DNA of 64,000 nucleotides, from assembly GCF_000855665.1 (NCBI RefSeq), contig NZ_JXSS01000045.1, forward strand, positions 62,001-126,000, read 5' to 3'. This DNA comes from Lysobacter sp. A03. GTDB lineage: Bacteria > Pseudomonadota > Gammaproteobacteria > Xanthomonadales > Xanthomonadaceae. This document shows positions 36,243 to 46,496 of the stretch, one piece after another (within the stretch, counting starts at the first letter, position 1; each line of letters opens with the position of its first letter). A model generated the notes under the pieces. It was not told the DNA's origin. It saw only the letters and a program-made list of their open reading frames with translations, and ran no database searches. A program made the translations under genes and the position numbers.

Positions 36243-36271
36243 TCTGCACGCGTGTGATGGTCCTCTATACT
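36243..36271 (+). promoter_or_regulatory. possible promoter of the PBP1A gene
   Basis: A good -10 hexamer TATACT lies at 36266-36271, 35 bases before the start codon. The hexamer at -35 spacing (TCTGCA) is poor; TTGACT at 36236 is 24 bp away, too far for a standard sigma-70 promoter. The 243-bp region otherwise shows no gene. Confidence 0.35.
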
Positions 36272-36305
36272 TGCCGATTGCCGAAACCGTCATCCGGACC
36301 ACTCG

Positions 36306-38816
36306 ATGCCTCTTCGTTTTCGACGTTTCCTGCGCTGGGCCGTGCTGGCGGCAATCGGACTGGCGGTACTCGGCGTGCTCGCCCTGGCCACCGTCTACTA
36401 CCTGATCTCGCCCAAGCTGCCCGACGTGGAGTCCTTGCACAACGTCGAGTTGCAGGAGCCGATGTACGTCTATGCGCGCGACGGCCGCCTGATGGCGGTG
36501 TTCGGGGAGACGCGTCGCTATCCGGTCGATATCGCCGATGTGCCCGAGCATCTGAAGCAGGCGTTCATCGCCATCGAGGACAGCCGCTTCTACGAACACA
36601 ACGGCGTGGACTATCGCGGCGTTGCGCGGGCGGTATGGCTGTTGGCCACCACGGACGACAAGCGGGTTCCTGGTGGCTCGACCATCACCCAGCAGGTCGC
36701 CAGGCAGTTTTTCCTGAGCTCCGAGTACAGCTACACCCGCAAGATCGCCGAGATGATGCTTGCCTGGCGGATGGAAAACGAGCTGTCCAAGGACGAGATC
36801 CTCGAGCTGTACCTCAACAAGAGTTTCTTCGGCAACCGCGCGTACGGCGTTGCTGCAGCGGCGGAGTTCTATTACGGCAAGAAGCTCGACGAACTGGATC
36901 TGGACGAGATCGCCTCGCTGGCCGGCATCCCCAAGTTCCCCTCCAGCGGCAATCCGCTCAGCAACCCCGACCGCGCGAAGATCCGCCGCGACTACACCTT
37001 GCAGCGGATGGCGGAGCTGGGCTTCATCAGCGCGGCCGATGCCGCCTCGGCCCGCGCCGTGGCGATGCATGCCAGCCCGCACGAGCCTCCGCTGCAGATG
37101 TACTCGCCGTTCGTGGCCGAGATGGTGCGGCAGGAAATGATCGCCCGCTACGGCGCCGAGGCGCTGACCCGCGGCTATCACGTGATCACCACCATCGACC
37201 CGCAGATGCAGGCCGCCGCCAACCAGGCGGTCCGCGACGGGCTGGTCATCTACGACAAGCGCCACGGCTGGCACGGCGTGGAGCAGCACTTCGACCTGGC
37301 CGAGGACGAGGACGCCGCTACTGCACACGCGCGCCTGCGCAGCATCTCCGCGCAGTCCGACATGATTCCCGCGATCGTGCTGTCAACCCAGGGCAGCGCC
37401 GCCAGCGTGGTTCTGCCCGGCGGCCGCGAGGTGACCCTGGACAAGGGCCAGGGATGGGGCGGGCGCAGCCCGGCGCAGTTGCTCAAGCGTGGGGACCTGG
37501 TTCGGGTCCACCGTATTGAACCGGCTGAAAGAGACACCGGCTCCAGTGCAGCCGAACCGGCACTACCCAAGTACGAATTGACCCAACTGCCCCGCGCCGA
37601 GGCGGCACTGGTGTCGCTGGAGGCTGACACCGGCGCCCTGCGGGCCTTATCGGGCGGTTTCAGCTTTGCCGGCAGCAAGTTCAACCGCGCGACACAGGCC
37701 CGACGCCAGCCTGGTTCCAGCTTCAAGCCTTTCCTGTATGCCGCGGCGCTCGAGCAGGGCTTCAACCCGGCATCGGTGGTGCTGGATGCGCCGGTGGTGT
37801 TCAAGGACCGGCGCGGCCGCGAGTGGCGCCCGCAGAACGATGACGGACGCTTCTCCGGGCCGATGCGTCTGCGCGAGGCGCTGGTGCGTTCGCGCAACCT
37901 TGTTTCGGTGCGTCTGCTGGACACCATCGGTGTCAGCTATGCGCGCAAGTACATCAGCCACTTCGGCTTCGAGGAGTCGAGTTTGCCACCCAACCTGTCC
38001 ATGTCGCTGGGCACGGCATCGCTGACCCCGATGTCGGTCGCGCGCGGTTACGCCGCCTTCGCCAATGGCGGATTCCTGGTGGATGCGTGGTTCATCGAAG
38101 AGGTGCGCGACCGTGATGGCGCGGTGGTGTTCCAGGAGAACCCGAAGACCGCCTGCCGGACCTGCCGTGGCACGGGCGCATCGGGCGGTGCAACGTCCGC
38201 GCCCGCTTCAGCGGTGGTTGGCGGATTCAATCTGGGCCCACCCACCTCGGCTCGGGCGGAGGCGACAGCGGAGGTGGATGTGGATCAGAACCAGGAGCCG
38301 GACGCGCCGCCACGTGAGGACATGATCGTGGCGCCTCGCGCGATTGATGGCCGGGTCGCCTACCAAATGGTGTCGATGATGCGCGACGTCGTCCAGCGCG
38401 GCACCGGGGTCCGGGCGAAGGTGTTGGGGCGTGAGGACGTGGGCGGCAAGACCGGCTCGACCAACGAGCATCGCGACGCCTGGTTCTCCGGCTTCGGTGG
38501 CGACCTTGCGACCACGGTGTGGGTCGGTAGGGACAACTTCAAACCTCTTGGCCGCGGCGAGTACGGCGGCGCCGCGGCGTTGCCTATCTGGATCGACTTC
38601 ATGCGCGCCGCGCTGGAGGATCGGCCGATCAGCCCAAACACACCACCCGACGGAATGGTCCAGGTGCAGGTATCGGCCAACGGCACGCTCATTCCCGGCG
38701 GAAGCGGCGGCCTGACCGAGTGGGTGAAGGTGGAAGACCTGGAGCGCATGCAAACCGACACCGCGTACTATGACTCCTCGAACGAGCCCACCGAGGAGTC
38801 CTTCGACATCTTCTGA
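36306..38816 (+). CDS. mrcA: bifunctional penicillin-binding protein 1A
   Basis: Synthesises peptidoglycan with glycosyltransferase and transpeptidase domains. It has 836 residues. A short cytoplasmic start and membrane anchor ([23 protein letters not shown]) precede the GT51 domain: [59 protein letters not shown]. The transpeptidase has QPGSSFKPF (SxxK serine), SRN, and [12 protein letters not shown] (KTG). An OB-fold insert lies between the domains. A CRTC motif at ~residue 620 and a following ~60-residue Ala/Asp-rich insert look lineage-specific. It diverges from pilMNOPQ, a conserved arrangement. Confidence 0.95.
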   Translation: MPLRFRRFLRWAVLAAIGLAVLGVLALATVYYLISPKLPDVESLHNVELQEPMYVYARDGRLMAVFGETRRYPVDIADVPEHLKQAFIAIEDSRFYEHNGVDYRGVARAVWLLATTDDKRVPGGSTITQQVARQFFLSSEYSYTRKIAEMMLAWRMENELSKDEILELYLNKSFFGNRAYGVAAAAEFYYGKKLDELDLDEIASLAGIPKFPSSGNPLSNPDRAKIRRDYTLQRMAELGFISAADAASARAVAMHASPHEPPLQMYSPFVAEMVRQEMIARYGAEALTRGYHVITTIDPQMQAAANQAVRDGLVIYDKRHGWHGVEQHFDLAEDEDAATAHARLRSISAQSDMIPAIVLSTQGSAASVVLPGGREVTLDKGQGWGGRSPAQLLKRGDLVRVHRIEPAERDTGSSAAEPALPKYELTQLPRAEAALVSLEADTGALRALSGGFSFAGSKFNRATQARRQPGSSFKPFLYAAALEQGFNPASVVLDAPVVFKDRRGREWRPQNDDGRFSGPMRLREALVRSRNLVSVRLLDTIGVSYARKYISHFGFEESSLPPNLSMSLGTASLTPMSVARGYAAFANGGFLVDAWFIEEVRDRDGAVVFQENPKTACRTCRGTGASGGATSAPASAVVGGFNLGPPTSARAEATAEVDVDQNQEPDAPPREDMIVAPRAIDGRVAYQMVSMMRDVVQRGTGVRAKVLGREDVGGKTGSTNEHRDAWFSGFGGDLATTVWVGRDNFKPLGRGEYGGAAALPIWIDFMRAALEDRPISPNTPPDGMVQVQVSANGTLIPGGSGGLTEWVKVEDLERMQTDTAYYDSSNEPTEESFDIF

Positions 38817-38846
38817 CGCTTGGCGCGTCGCAACGGGAGGCAGACC

Positions 38847-39563
38847 GTGACAAAACGCCCCCTGAAATCCACCCGCTCCGGCAACAAGGGCGGCGGGAAA
38901 TCCACCAAGGCGCGACCCCACGCGCGCACTGATGCCCATTCGCGCATCCGCGATGGTGTCGCCCGCGAGGCCGCCCGCCTGATGGGGACCGGCGAGGCTG
39001 GCGACTATCTACAGGCCCGGCGCAAGGCTTCCCAGCGGCTGGGGATAGCCGACAAGGCGCTGCTGCCGGCCAACCAGGACATCGAGCAGGCGCTGCAGGA
39101 TTACCAACGCCTGTTCCGTCCCGAAATCGCGGAGCTGTCGCATCGCTACCGCGAGGCTGCGCTGGAAGCCATGGAGTTCCTTGCTCCCTTCCAGCCCAGA
39201 CTGACCGGGCCGGTGCTGGATGGCACCGCAGACGCGCAGAGTGTGGTCACCCTGCATCTGCACGACGATGATGCGGATGCGGTCGCCCACCACCTGCAGC
39301 AACACGACATTCCCGCCGACACCGACCTGCTCCGGCTGCGCCTGGACACCCGACGTGAGGAAGAATTCCCGGTCTGGCGGTTCTTTGCCGGTAATGTCGC
39401 CTTCGAACTGGTCGGTCTGCCATCGCTGCAGGTTCGGCAGGCGCCGCTGGCAAGCGGCGAGGATCAGCCGATGCGCCGCGTCAGCGCGACCCAGTTGCGA
39501 CGCCTGATGGAGGAAGGGGAAGCGTCCTCAGGGACCGCTGCAGACACCGGCCCACACGCATGA
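38847..39563 (+). CDS. conserved hypothetical protein, basic N-terminus
   Basis: Not recognised with confidence. It has 238 residues from GTG 38847, chosen because GGGAGG lies 6 bases upstream; TTG 38820 is an unsupported alternative. The first ~40 residues are strongly basic and Gly/Lys/Arg-rich (PLKSTRSGNKGGGKSTKARPH), like nucleic-acid-binding tails. A helical part follows (ARLMGTGEAGDYLQARRKASQRLG, IEQALQDYQRLFRPEIAELSHRYREAALEAMEFL) and then an alpha/beta part with VVTLHLHDDDADAVAHHLQQH and VWRFFAGNVAFELVGLPSLQV. The C-terminal helix may bind a partner (RRVSATQLRRLMEE). It lies 30 bp after the PBP1A gene and may share its transcript. Homologues probably exist in Xanthomonadaceae. Confidence 0.75.
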   Translation: MTKRPLKSTRSGNKGGGKSTKARPHARTDAHSRIRDGVAREAARLMGTGEAGDYLQARRKASQRLGIADKALLPANQDIEQALQDYQRLFRPEIAELSHRYREAALEAMEFLAPFQPRLTGPVLDGTADAQSVVTLHLHDDDADAVAHHLQQHDIPADTDLLRLRLDTRREEEFPVWRFFAGNVAFELVGLPSLQVRQAPLASGEDQPMRRVSATQLRRLMEEGEASSGTAADTGPHA

Positions 39564-39585
39564 AAAACCCCGCGCAAGGCGGGGC
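39563..39585 (-). terminator. terminator of gltA, overlapping the upstream gene's stop
   Basis: CCCCGC (39568-39573) pairs with GCGGGG (39579-39584) around GCAAG. On the minus strand the stem is followed by TTTTT, ending at the last base of the convergent gene. It can act for gltA. Confidence 0.85.
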
Positions 39586-39614
39586 ATTCATCGACAGCTG
39601 ATCTCGCGAATCTA

Positions 39615-40928
39615 TCAGCGCTTGTCCACGCCGACGTAGTCACGGTTGGCTGCCCCGGTGTAGATCTGCCGCGGACGGCCGATCTTGTTTTCCGGATCGT
39701 CCTGCTGTTCCAGCCAGTGCGCGACCCAGCCGGCGGTGCGTGCGATGGCGAACATGACGGTGAACATCTCCACCGGGATACCCAGCGCCTTGTAGATGAT
39801 CCCGGAGTAGAAGTCGACGTTGGGATACAGCTTGCGCTCGACGAAGTAATCGTCCTGCAGGGCCGCCTCTTCCAGCCTCATCGCCACGTCCAGCAGCGGA
39901 TCGTTGATGCCAAGCTCGCCGAGGACTTCGTGGGTCATCTTGCGCACCAGGGCGGCGCGCGGATCGTAGTTCTTGTAGACGCGGTGGCCAAAGCCCATCA
40001 GGCGGAAACCCGAATCACGGTCCTTGGCGCGGTCAACGGCCGACTGCACGTTCTCGGGACGACCAATCTCGCTGAGCATCTTCAGCACGGCCTCGTTGGC
40101 ACCGCCGTGCGCGGGACCCCACAGCGCAGCAACGCCGGCGGCGACGCACGCGTACGGGTTGGCGCCGGTGGAACCGACCAGCCGCACGGTCGAGGTGGAG
40201 GCGTTCTGCTCGTGGTCGGCGTGCAGGATGAAAAGCAGGTCCATCGCCTTGGCGGCGATCGGGTTGAGCTCCAGCGGCTCGCTCGGCACTTCGTAGAGCA
40301 TGTGCAGGAAGCGCGTGGTGTAGTCGAGGTTGTTGCGCGGGTGGTTCAGCGGCCAGCCAACCGAGTGGCGGTAGCACGCCGCAGCTATCGTCGGCACCTT
40401 GGCGATCAGGCGGATGGCGGCAAGGCGGCGCTGGGCCGGATCTTCCAGGTCGAGCTCATTGTGGTAGAAGCTGGCCATCGAACCGAGCATGCCGACCAGC
40501 ATCGCCATCGGATGGGCGTCATGGCGGAAGCCACCCAGGAAACCGGTAAAGGCCTCGTGGATCATGGTGTGATGGGTGACGTCGTGCTCGAAGGCGGCGA
40601 AACCGGCCTTGTCGGGCAACTCACCGTTGATCAGCAGATAGGCGACTTCGAGGAAGTTGGACTTCTCCGCGAGCTGCTCGATCGGGTAGCCGCGATACAG
40701 CAGCACGCCCTCTTCGCCATCGATGTAGGTGATGGCCGACTTGCAACTGGCGGTTGCGGTGAAGCCGGGGTCATAGGTGAAGCAACCGGTGGCGCGCGGC
40801 ACCTTGGCGATCTCGATGCACGGAGCGCCCAGGGTCGGGTGCTGAACCGGCAGCTCGACAGCATTGCCGCCAACGGAGAGGGTGGCCTGATCGGTTGAGG
40901 CGTTCAGGCTGGACGACGTATCGGACAC
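39615..40928 (-). CDS. gltA: citrate synthase, type II (hexameric, NADH-regulated group)
   Basis: Condenses acetyl-CoA and oxaloacetate at the entry of the TCA cycle. It has 437 residues, the length of the gram-negative hexameric type. The N-terminal [41 protein letters not shown] is characteristic. Active-site parts are [40 protein letters not shown] and [16 protein letters not shown], holding the catalytic His/His/Asp set. The start is GTG at 40928 with AGGAG 7 bases upstream; a longer frame to 41012 is unsupported. A terminator follows, and an extended -10 promoter precedes. Confidence 0.96.
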   Translation of the reverse strand: MSDTSSSLNASTDQATLSVGGNAVELPVQHPTLGAPCIEIAKVPRATGCFTYDPGFTATASCKSAITYIDGEEGVLLYRGYPIEQLAEKSNFLEVAYLLINGELPDKAGFAAFEHDVTHHTMIHEAFTGFLGGFRHDAHPMAMLVGMLGSMASFYHNELDLEDPAQRRLAAIRLIAKVPTIAAACYRHSVGWPLNHPRNNLDYTTRFLHMLYEVPSEPLELNPIAAKAMDLLFILHADHEQNASTSTVRLVGSTGANPYACVAAGVAALWGPAHGGANEAVLKMLSEIGRPENVQSAVDRAKDRDSGFRLMGFGHRVYKNYDPRAALVRKMTHEVLGELGINDPLLDVAMRLEEAALQDDYFVERKLYPNVDFYSGIIYKALGIPVEMFTVMFAIARTAGWVAHWLEQQDDPENKIGRPRQIYTGAANRDYVGVDKR

Positions 40929-41011
40929 AAAAATGCTCCTGATGTCTGCACGTTCGCGCACAGCGCGAAACGGGAGGGGGACAAAGGATCGCAACCAATG
41001 GCGAACGCCCA

Positions 41012-41020
41012 ATTATCGCA
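41012..41020 (-). promoter_or_regulatory. extended -10 element of the gltA promoter
   Basis: On the minus strand TGCGATAAT (41020-41012) matches an extended -10 (TGn plus GATAAT). No good -35 is seen, as is usual for this class. It is 84 bp upstream of the gltA start codon. Confidence 0.5.
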
Positions 41021-41088
41021 CAATGCCCTACCGCATGGATCGATCGACCCCGTCCAGAAATGGTCCGTTGTGTTGCATCAGGAGGCCG

Positions 41089-41127
41089 AAAACGACAACG
41101 GCCGCCTCTCGGCAGCCGTTGTCAAAA
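41089..41127 (-). terminator. rho-independent terminator of rpmE2
   Basis: GACAACGGC (41094-41102) pairs with GCCGTTGTC (41115-41123), 9 perfect base pairs with a 12-base loop. On the minus strand the stem is followed by GTTTTC. It lies 37 bases after the rpmE2 stop. Confidence 0.82.
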
Positions 41128-41159
41128 CCCGTATATACAGCGCGTAGCGCCGCCGATGC

Positions 41160-41402
41160 TTACTTGGCGTAGCGCTTGCGGAACCTGTCCACGCGGCCGC
41201 CGGTATCCATGATCTTGTGCTTGCCCGTGTAGAACGGGTGCGAGGCCGACGAGATGTCGATCTTGATCAGCGGATACTCGTTGCCGTCTTCCCACTTCAC
41301 CGACTCCTTGCTGCCAAGGGTCGAGCGGGTCAGGAACTGGAAATCGCTGGTCACGTCCTGGAACACGACTTCGCGGTATTCGGGATGGATGCCGGCTTTC
41401 AT
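41160..41402 (-). CDS. rpmE2: 50S ribosomal protein L31 type B
   Basis: Ribosomal protein L31 of 80 residues. The start [20 protein letters not shown] and [39 protein letters not shown] are typical of type B (zinc-independent) L31; the CxxC pair of the zinc form is absent. In many bacteria the type B form replaces the zinc form during zinc limitation; some lineages keep only this one. Which applies here cannot be told from the window, and no Zur box is evident. ATG 41402 has GGTGAG upstream. It is monocistronic with its own terminator. Confidence 0.96.
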   Translation of the reverse strand: MKAGIHPEYREVVFQDVTSDFQFLTRSTLGSKESVKWEDGNEYPLIKIDISSASHPFYTGKHKIMDTGGRVDRFRKRYAK

Positions 41403-41477
41403 TGGCACTCACCAATCTATGCGGAAGGAAGCTGACAATAATAGCGGGCTTTACGCAGTCGGCGCAAGTCCAGCAGC

Positions 41478-42419
41478 TCAAGTGGCGGCGAGGGCCGCCT
41501 GCACGCGTCGCTGGAATCGTTCACGGTCGTAACCGCGCACGATGGACGCGTTGCCACCGGCATCGGCTTGCTCGACGCGCCAGTCCACAACCGTGGCACC
41601 ACGTGTGTGGCGACCCTCGGTCTCGACCACCAGCGCGCGCCTTGCGACCTCCAGTGCACCTTCGGGCTCCAGTGCGTGGGCCATGGCGAGCGCATCGGCG
41701 GCGTACCAGTCATCGCCGCGGCGATCGGCCGACCACTCCCGGGTCTTGCGCGAAATCGCGTCGAAAAACTTTGCCCGAGGACTGTCGGCGGCCAGCCACT
41801 GCAACACCTCGCCATGCGGAAGACCGTGCGAAATTGTCGCCTCCCAATCGACCAGGTCGAAATGCGGGAACGCGGAGAGCACGACGTGCGCAGCCTCCGG
41901 ATCAAACCCGATATTGAATTCGGCGTGCGCGGTCATGTTGCCGTGACCGGTGACCGCCCCGCCCATCACCACCAGCCGGGCGATCCGCGACGGCAGACTC
42001 GGGTCGAGCTTGAGCGCCACCGCCAGGTTGGTCAGCGGGCCGAGGGCCACCAGCAGCAACTGGCCAGCGTACTGGTGCGACAGGCGCAGGATCGCCAGCG
42101 CCGCATGCTCGGATTCGACCTGGCGTTGCGAGGGCGCATGGCCGACGTCACCCAGCCCGTCCTGGCCGTGCACGTACGCCGCGTCGACCGCGGGGTGCAG
42201 CAACGGCGCTGCACAACCGGCAAACACCGCAACATCCGCCCCGACCACGTCGCAGATCTTCAGTGCATTGGCGACGGTGTGCGCCAGGCCGACATTGCCG
42301 GCAGCGATCGTCAGGCCGACGACGTCGTGGCGCGGATCGTTGAACGCCATCAGCAGGGCGAGGGCGTCATCCACGCCGGGATCGGTGTCGATGAGCAGGG
42401 GGATGCGTTGGTCGGTCAT
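41478..42419 (-). CDS. ribonucleoside hydrolase (IunH family)
   Basis: Hydrolyses nucleosides to base and ribose. It has 313 residues. The calcium site is the N-terminal LLIDTDPGVDDALALLMA (DxDxxxDD), followed by TIAAGNVGLAHTVANALKI and LVALGPLTNLAVAL. VVMGGAVTGHGNMTAHAEFNIGFDPEAAHVVL supplies the remaining substrate contacts, and DDWYAADALAMAHAL the last metal aspartate. Specificity (purine, pyrimidine or both) cannot be determined. Its ATG overlaps the stop of the M28 peptidase gene (ATGA), so the two are cotranscribed; the functional link is unclear. Confidence 0.92.
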   Translation of the reverse strand: MTDQRIPLLIDTDPGVDDALALLMAFNDPRHDVVGLTIAAGNVGLAHTVANALKICDVVGADVAVFAGCAAPLLHPAVDAAYVHGQDGLGDVGHAPSQRQVESEHAALAILRLSHQYAGQLLLVALGPLTNLAVALKLDPSLPSRIARLVVMGGAVTGHGNMTAHAEFNIGFDPEAAHVVLSAFPHFDLVDWEATISHGLPHGEVLQWLAADSPRAKFFDAISRKTREWSADRRGDDWYAADALAMAHALEPEGALEVARRALVVETEGRHTRGATVVDWRVEQADAGGNASIVRGYDRERFQRRVQAALAAT

Positions 42420-43837
42420 GGTGTGGATCGATTCTCCTTGAGGGGCGCGCCCGCTTGTGACGCTTTGTAGCCGCCAAAGCTCCCGGCGGCGCCGGGGAAC
42501 ACCACCGGGCTCTCGGCGCCGTTGCTGGACACGGACGCAACGCCGAAGAAGTAGTTGTCGATGACGACGTCCTTTAGGGTGGTTTCACCCACGTTGCCGA
42601 CGTAACGGCTGTGGGTCCACTGTGGCTCGGTGGTCAGCCGCCAGTACAGCTTGTAGCCGGCCAGGTCGGGTGCCTGCGCCGCGGGGACAGGTGACCAGCG
42701 CAGGGTCGTGTCAGCAGTCACCGCGCCCTCGATTTCGACATCCGCCGGCGGTGGCGGCGCGCCGGCCAGCCCGGCCAGGGTCACCGCGTTGAGCGCGGTC
42801 AGCTTCGCGGCGTAGGCGAAATCGACGCCGTCGATGGTATCGCCGTAGACCACCCCGCCCTCCGTGCGCAGATCCTGGTGCTGACGGTGATAGTGCTCGT
42901 TGGCCTCCATCACGCGCACCGCGGGCGCACCGATGTCATTGAAGGGGCGATGGTGGCCGCCGCGGCCGAAGCGATCCAGGCGGTACACCATCATTACGTC
43001 CAGGTTGGGCACGTAGAGGTCGGCCATCCGATCGATGTAACGGGCAAGGTTGCGCGAGGGCGAGTCCACCTCGCCGCCTGTGAAGCGTCGCGCCGTCGCC
43101 TGCTCCGGGGTTTCGTTGAAACGCGTGCCTTCGGCGAATACGCGCGCGGTGGTGTTGTCGACCACGCCGTTGAGCCCGGCGATGTTGCCGATCATGTCGT
43201 TGTTGAGGACTGCCTCGATCCGCCAGCCGTTGTCGATCGCGTGCCGGGCAAGGATCTTGCCGCCGAAAAGGCCCTGCTCCTCGCCGGCCAGCGCGGCGTA
43301 AACGATGGAACCGGCAAACCGGTGCTTCGACAGCACCCGCGCCGCCTCCAGCGTGCCGGCGACACCGGACGCGTTGTCATTGGCACCCGGCGCGTCGGAG
43401 GTCGCGTCCATCACGTCCGACACGCGCGAGTCAATATCGCCGCTCATGATCACGTACCGGTCGGGATCGCTGCTGCCGCGCTGGATCGCGATCACGCTGA
43501 CGATTTCGACCGGATCCGGTACCCGGGTCTCGCCGGACACCACTTCGCTGACGTAGCGCACTTCAAGGCAGCCGCCACACTGGGCGGAGATGCGCTCGAA
43601 TTCGGCCTTGATCCAGCGGCGCGCCGCGCCGATCCCGCGCGTCTCGGAGTCCGTATCGGACAGCGTGTGGCGGGTGCCAAATCCCACCAGCGTGCGGATG
43701 TCGGCCTCGATGCGCTGGGCCGAGGGCGCAATGCCGATCTGTTCCAGCTCGGGCTGGGTGGCCGGCGGTACCGGGGCGGCCGCGAGCGCGGAAAGCGGTA
43801 GGCACAGCAGCAGTGCAGACATCAGCTTGGACCGCAT
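42416..43837 (-). CDS. exported M28-family metallopeptidase with altered zinc ligand
   Basis: A 473-residue exported protein with signal peptide (LMSALLLCLPLSALAAAP). The M28 aminopeptidase fold is clear: GANDNASGVAGTLEAARVL with D154, ALAGEEQGLFGG with E186/E187, LNNDMIGN, and a C-terminal FGRGGHHRPFNDIGAPAVRVME histidine. The first zinc ligand is normally His in HxD; here the motif reads SGDIDSR, with D134 at the histidine position. The enzyme may be inactive or have changed metal use. A ~100-residue C-terminal fibronectin-like domain (TTLRWSPVPAAQAPDLAGYKLYWRL) follows. GGAG lies 8 bases before ATG 43837. Short AGGTC repeats lie just upstream (43854-43870). Confidence 0.86.
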   Translation of the reverse strand: MRSKLMSALLLCLPLSALAAAPVPPATQPELEQIGIAPSAQRIEADIRTLVGFGTRHTLSDTDSETRGIGAARRWIKAEFERISAQCGGCLEVRYVSEVVSGETRVPDPVEIVSVIAIQRGSSDPDRYVIMSGDIDSRVSDVMDATSDAPGANDNASGVAGTLEAARVLSKHRFAGSIVYAALAGEEQGLFGGKILARHAIDNGWRIEAVLNNDMIGNIAGLNGVVDNTTARVFAEGTRFNETPEQATARRFTGGEVDSPSRNLARYIDRMADLYVPNLDVMMVYRLDRFGRGGHHRPFNDIGAPAVRVMEANEHYHRQHQDLRTEGGVVYGDTIDGVDFAYAAKLTALNAVTLAGLAGAPPPPADVEIEGAVTADTTLRWSPVPAAQAPDLAGYKLYWRLTTEPQWTHSRYVGNVGETTLKDVVIDNYFFGVASVSSNGAESPVVFPGAAGSFGGYKASQAGAPLKENRSTP

Positions 43838-43853
43838 GCGTGGATCTCCGTGG

Positions 43854-43870
43854 CAGGTCAGGTCAGGTCA
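43854..43870. repeat. short tandem repeat (AGGTC)x3
   Basis: CAGGTCAGGTCAGGTCA in the 99-bp gap between the M28 peptidase and recG genes. It lies just upstream of the peptidase ribosome site on the minus strand. Repeat-number change could alter the leader spacing, but three units are few. Confidence 0.5.
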
Positions 43871-43936
43871 GCGCGATGCTGGCTGGCAGCGTCGCGGCCG
43901 ATCACCATAACCCCGAACCCGCGCTGCGGCAGCGGA

Positions 43937-46072
43937 TCATGCCCCGGCATAGCGCACCGCGGTGCCGATCCAGCGCAGCACGATGCGCTCGGCAACGTCG
44001 GGGGAATCGCGTAACAGCCGCTCGGCCAACTCATGCACCTGCGGCAGGAGGTCGGCATCGCGGGCGAGGTCGGCGAGGCGGAATTCGGCAAGGCCGGTCT
44101 GGCGGGTGCCCAGCAGCTCGCCAGGGCCACGCAGCTCCAGGTCCTTCTCGGCGATCAGGAAGCCATCGTTGGTGGCGCGCATGGTTTCCAGACGCTGCCG
44201 GGCCAACATCGACAGCGGCGAGCGGTACATCAGCACACAGCTTGATGCCTCGCTGCCGCGCCCTACCCGCCCGCGCAACTGGTGCAGCTGGGCCAGGCCG
44301 AGACGCTCGGCATTCTCGATGATCATCAGCGACGCGTTGGGAACGTCCACGCCGACCTCGATGACGGTCGTCGCCACCAGCAGGTCGATCCGGCCCGCCT
44401 TGAAGTCGGCCATCGTCGCCTGCTTTTCGGCGGCCTTCATGCGCCCGTGGACCAGGCCAACCCGCAGTTCGGGCAATCCGGCGGCCAGCGTCTCGAACGT
44501 GGTCTGCGCGGCCTGCGCCTCGACCTTCATCATGGCGCCGGGTTTTGCGTCCTCGTCGGGCTCATCGATCAGGGTGCATACCCAGTAGGCCTGCCGACCC
44601 TGCGCGCAGGCGGCGCGGATCCGCTCGACCAGCTCCGGGCGGCGCTCACTGGCCAGCACCACGGTCTGCACCGGGGTCCGCCCGGGCGGAAGCTCGTCGA
44701 TCGACGACACGTCCAGATCGGCATAGGCGGACATCGCCAGTGTGCGCGGGATCGGCGTGGCGGTCATGACCAGTTGGTGCGGAACCATGCCCGCGTTGGC
44801 ACCGCCCGTGCCGCCCTTGTCGCGCAGAGCCAGCCGCTGGTGAACACCGAACCGGTGCTGCTCGTCGATGATCGCCAGCGCCAGGTCGTTGAAAACGACG
44901 CTCTCCTGCATCACCGCGTGGGTCCCGACCACCACCCGGGCGGCGCCGGAGGCCACATCGGCCAGCGCCTGCTGCCTCGCCTTGCCGGTGACCTTGCCGG
45001 CCAGCCAGGCCAACGGAACATCCAGCGGCGCCAGCCACTCGCGCAAGTTGGCCAGGTGCTGCTCGGCAAGCAGCTCGGTGGGCGCCATCAGGGCCACCTG
45101 GCGGCCGCTGGCCACCGCCACCAGCGCGGCCAATGCGGCAACGACGGTCTTGCCGGAGCCCACATCGCCCTGCACCAGGCGCAGCATCGGCGAGGGCCGG
45201 GCCAGATCGACGCATATCTCGGCAAAGACGCGCTGCTGGGCACCGGTCAACCGGTACGGCAGCTGTCTCCGCATCGTCGTGGCAAGGCTCTGATCGAGCA
45301 GCTCCGGCGCGCGATGTGCCTGCTGGGCGATTCGCTGCCGGCGCAGGCTGAGGTGGTGGGCCAGCAGCTCTTCCAGTGCCAGCCGGCGTTGGGCCGGATG
45401 GGTGCCGGCCAGCAAGGCAGTGACGTCGGCGTCGCGCGGAGGGCGATGCACGGTCAACAACGCTTCGCGCAGCGGCGGCAGATCACCGGCGTCGGCCAGC
45501 AACTCCAGCGTCTCGCTGTCGGGCAACCGGTCCAGGGCCAGGCCGATCAGCCGGCGGAGGGTGACCGGGCCGATCCCTTCCACGGTCGGATACACGGGAT
45601 CGAGCGCATCGCCCAGCGCATCACCCCCGGCGGTGCCGAGCACCTGGTAGCTGGGATGCACGATCTCCAGGCCTTGCTGACCCGGACGCGGCGTCCCATA
45701 GCAGCGCAACAGCGCGCCAACCGCGAACTGCGCCACCTGCGCGGCGCGAAAGTGGAAAAACCGCAACACCAGACTCGACGCGGAATCATCGGTGATCGCG
45801 ACCCGCAGTACCGGGCGGCCGCGAAAACCGCGCTCGACGGCAAGAACCCGACCCTCGATCTGCGCGGCAACACCCGGCCGCAGGTCGCCGATCAGGGTCA
45901 GGCGGGTGCGGTCCTCGTATTGCCGCGGCAACTGGAACCACAGGTCCTGCAAGGTGTGCAGATCACGCGCCGCGAGCTTTTCCGCCATTCGCGGCCCGCA
46001 GCCGGCCAATGCGGTCAGCGGGGTCTCCCCCGCCGCCGCCAATACCGGAGTACGACGAGTCGCTCTAGCCAA
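43937..46072 (-). CDS. recG: ATP-dependent DNA helicase RecG
   Basis: Remodels stalled replication forks and Holliday junctions. It has 711 residues. The N-terminal wedge (OB-fold) runs through [40 protein letters not shown]. The helicase core has [20 protein letters not shown] (motif I), [12 protein letters not shown] (Ia), [13 protein letters not shown] (II), [13 protein letters not shown] (III), and [39 protein letters not shown] (V-VI). [18 protein letters not shown] region near the end is typical. The start is TTG at 46072, overlapping ridA by 8 bp; the ribosome site is weak. It forms an operon with ridA and probably spoT. Confidence 0.95.
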   Translation of the reverse strand: MARATRRTPVLAAAGETPLTALAGCGPRMAEKLAARDLHTLQDLWFQLPRQYEDRTRLTLIGDLRPGVAAQIEGRVLAVERGFRGRPVLRVAITDDSASSLVLRFFHFRAAQVAQFAVGALLRCYGTPRPGQQGLEIVHPSYQVLGTAGGDALGDALDPVYPTVEGIGPVTLRRLIGLALDRLPDSETLELLADAGDLPPLREALLTVHRPPRDADVTALLAGTHPAQRRLALEELLAHHLSLRRQRIAQQAHRAPELLDQSLATTMRRQLPYRLTGAQQRVFAEICVDLARPSPMLRLVQGDVGSGKTVVAALAALVAVASGRQVALMAPTELLAEQHLANLREWLAPLDVPLAWLAGKVTGKARQQALADVASGAARVVVGTHAVMQESVVFNDLALAIIDEQHRFGVHQRLALRDKGGTGGANAGMVPHQLVMTATPIPRTLAMSAYADLDVSSIDELPPGRTPVQTVVLASERRPELVERIRAACAQGRQAYWVCTLIDEPDEDAKPGAMMKVEAQAAQTTFETLAAGLPELRVGLVHGRMKAAEKQATMADFKAGRIDLLVATTVIEVGVDVPNASLMIIENAERLGLAQLHQLRGRVGRGSEASSCVLMYRSPLSMLARQRLETMRATNDGFLIAEKDLELRGPGELLGTRQTGLAEFRLADLARDADLLPQVHELAERLLRDSPDVAERIVLRWIGTAVRYAGA

Positions 46073-46448
46073 GGACGAGGATCGCGTCGACCTCGAATGC
46101 CGCGCCCTTGGGAAGGCCGGAGACCTCGATGGTCGAACGCGCCGGGTACGGGGCCTGGAAGTACTCGGACATCACCGCGTTTACATCGGCAAAGTCAGCC
46201 AGGTCGGTGAGGTAAAGCCCGAGCCGGGCGACCTGCGCCAACGATCCGCCGGCCGCTTCACAGACCGCCTTGAGGTTGTCGAAGGACTGTCGGGCCTGCG
46301 CGGCCACGTCACCGTCGATGAGTTCACCAGTGGCCGGATCCAGCGGGATCTGGCCGGACAGGAACACGGTCTGACCCATGCGAACGGCCTGGGAGTACGG
46401 GCCGATCGCCGCCGGGGCGTTATCGGTATGGATCGGGGTACGGGACAT
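46065..46448 (-). CDS. ridA: RidA family enamine/imine deaminase
   Basis: Hydrolyses reactive 2-aminoacrylate and related enamines formed by PLP enzymes. It has 127 residues. The signature is [37 protein letters not shown], and the substrate arginine is in [24 protein letters not shown], which is the family's C-terminal motif. Start ATG 46448 has GGAG 6 bases upstream. It lies between spoT and recG, the conserved gammaproteobacterial order, with an overlap to recG and 48 bp to spoT. Confidence 0.95.
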   Translation of the reverse strand: MSRTPIHTDNAPAAIGPYSQAVRMGQTVFLSGQIPLDPATGELIDGDVAAQARQSFDNLKAVCEAAGGSLAQVARLGLYLTDLADFADVNAVMSEYFQAPYPARSTIEVSGLPKGAAFEVDAILVLG

Positions 46449-46496
46449 GCGGGCTCCAGAATCACAGGGGTCAGCCGGCATTGTAGAAGCGCCGGC

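Noticed and set aside
36236-36271. TTGACT with TATACT as the PBP1A promoter
   Set aside because: The spacer is 24 bp, too long for sigma-70; only the -10 is kept as a weak call.
43854-43870. Three AGGTC units as a possible phase-variation or CRISPR-like repeat
   Set aside because: Too few and too short; no spacers, and it lies outside coding sequence.
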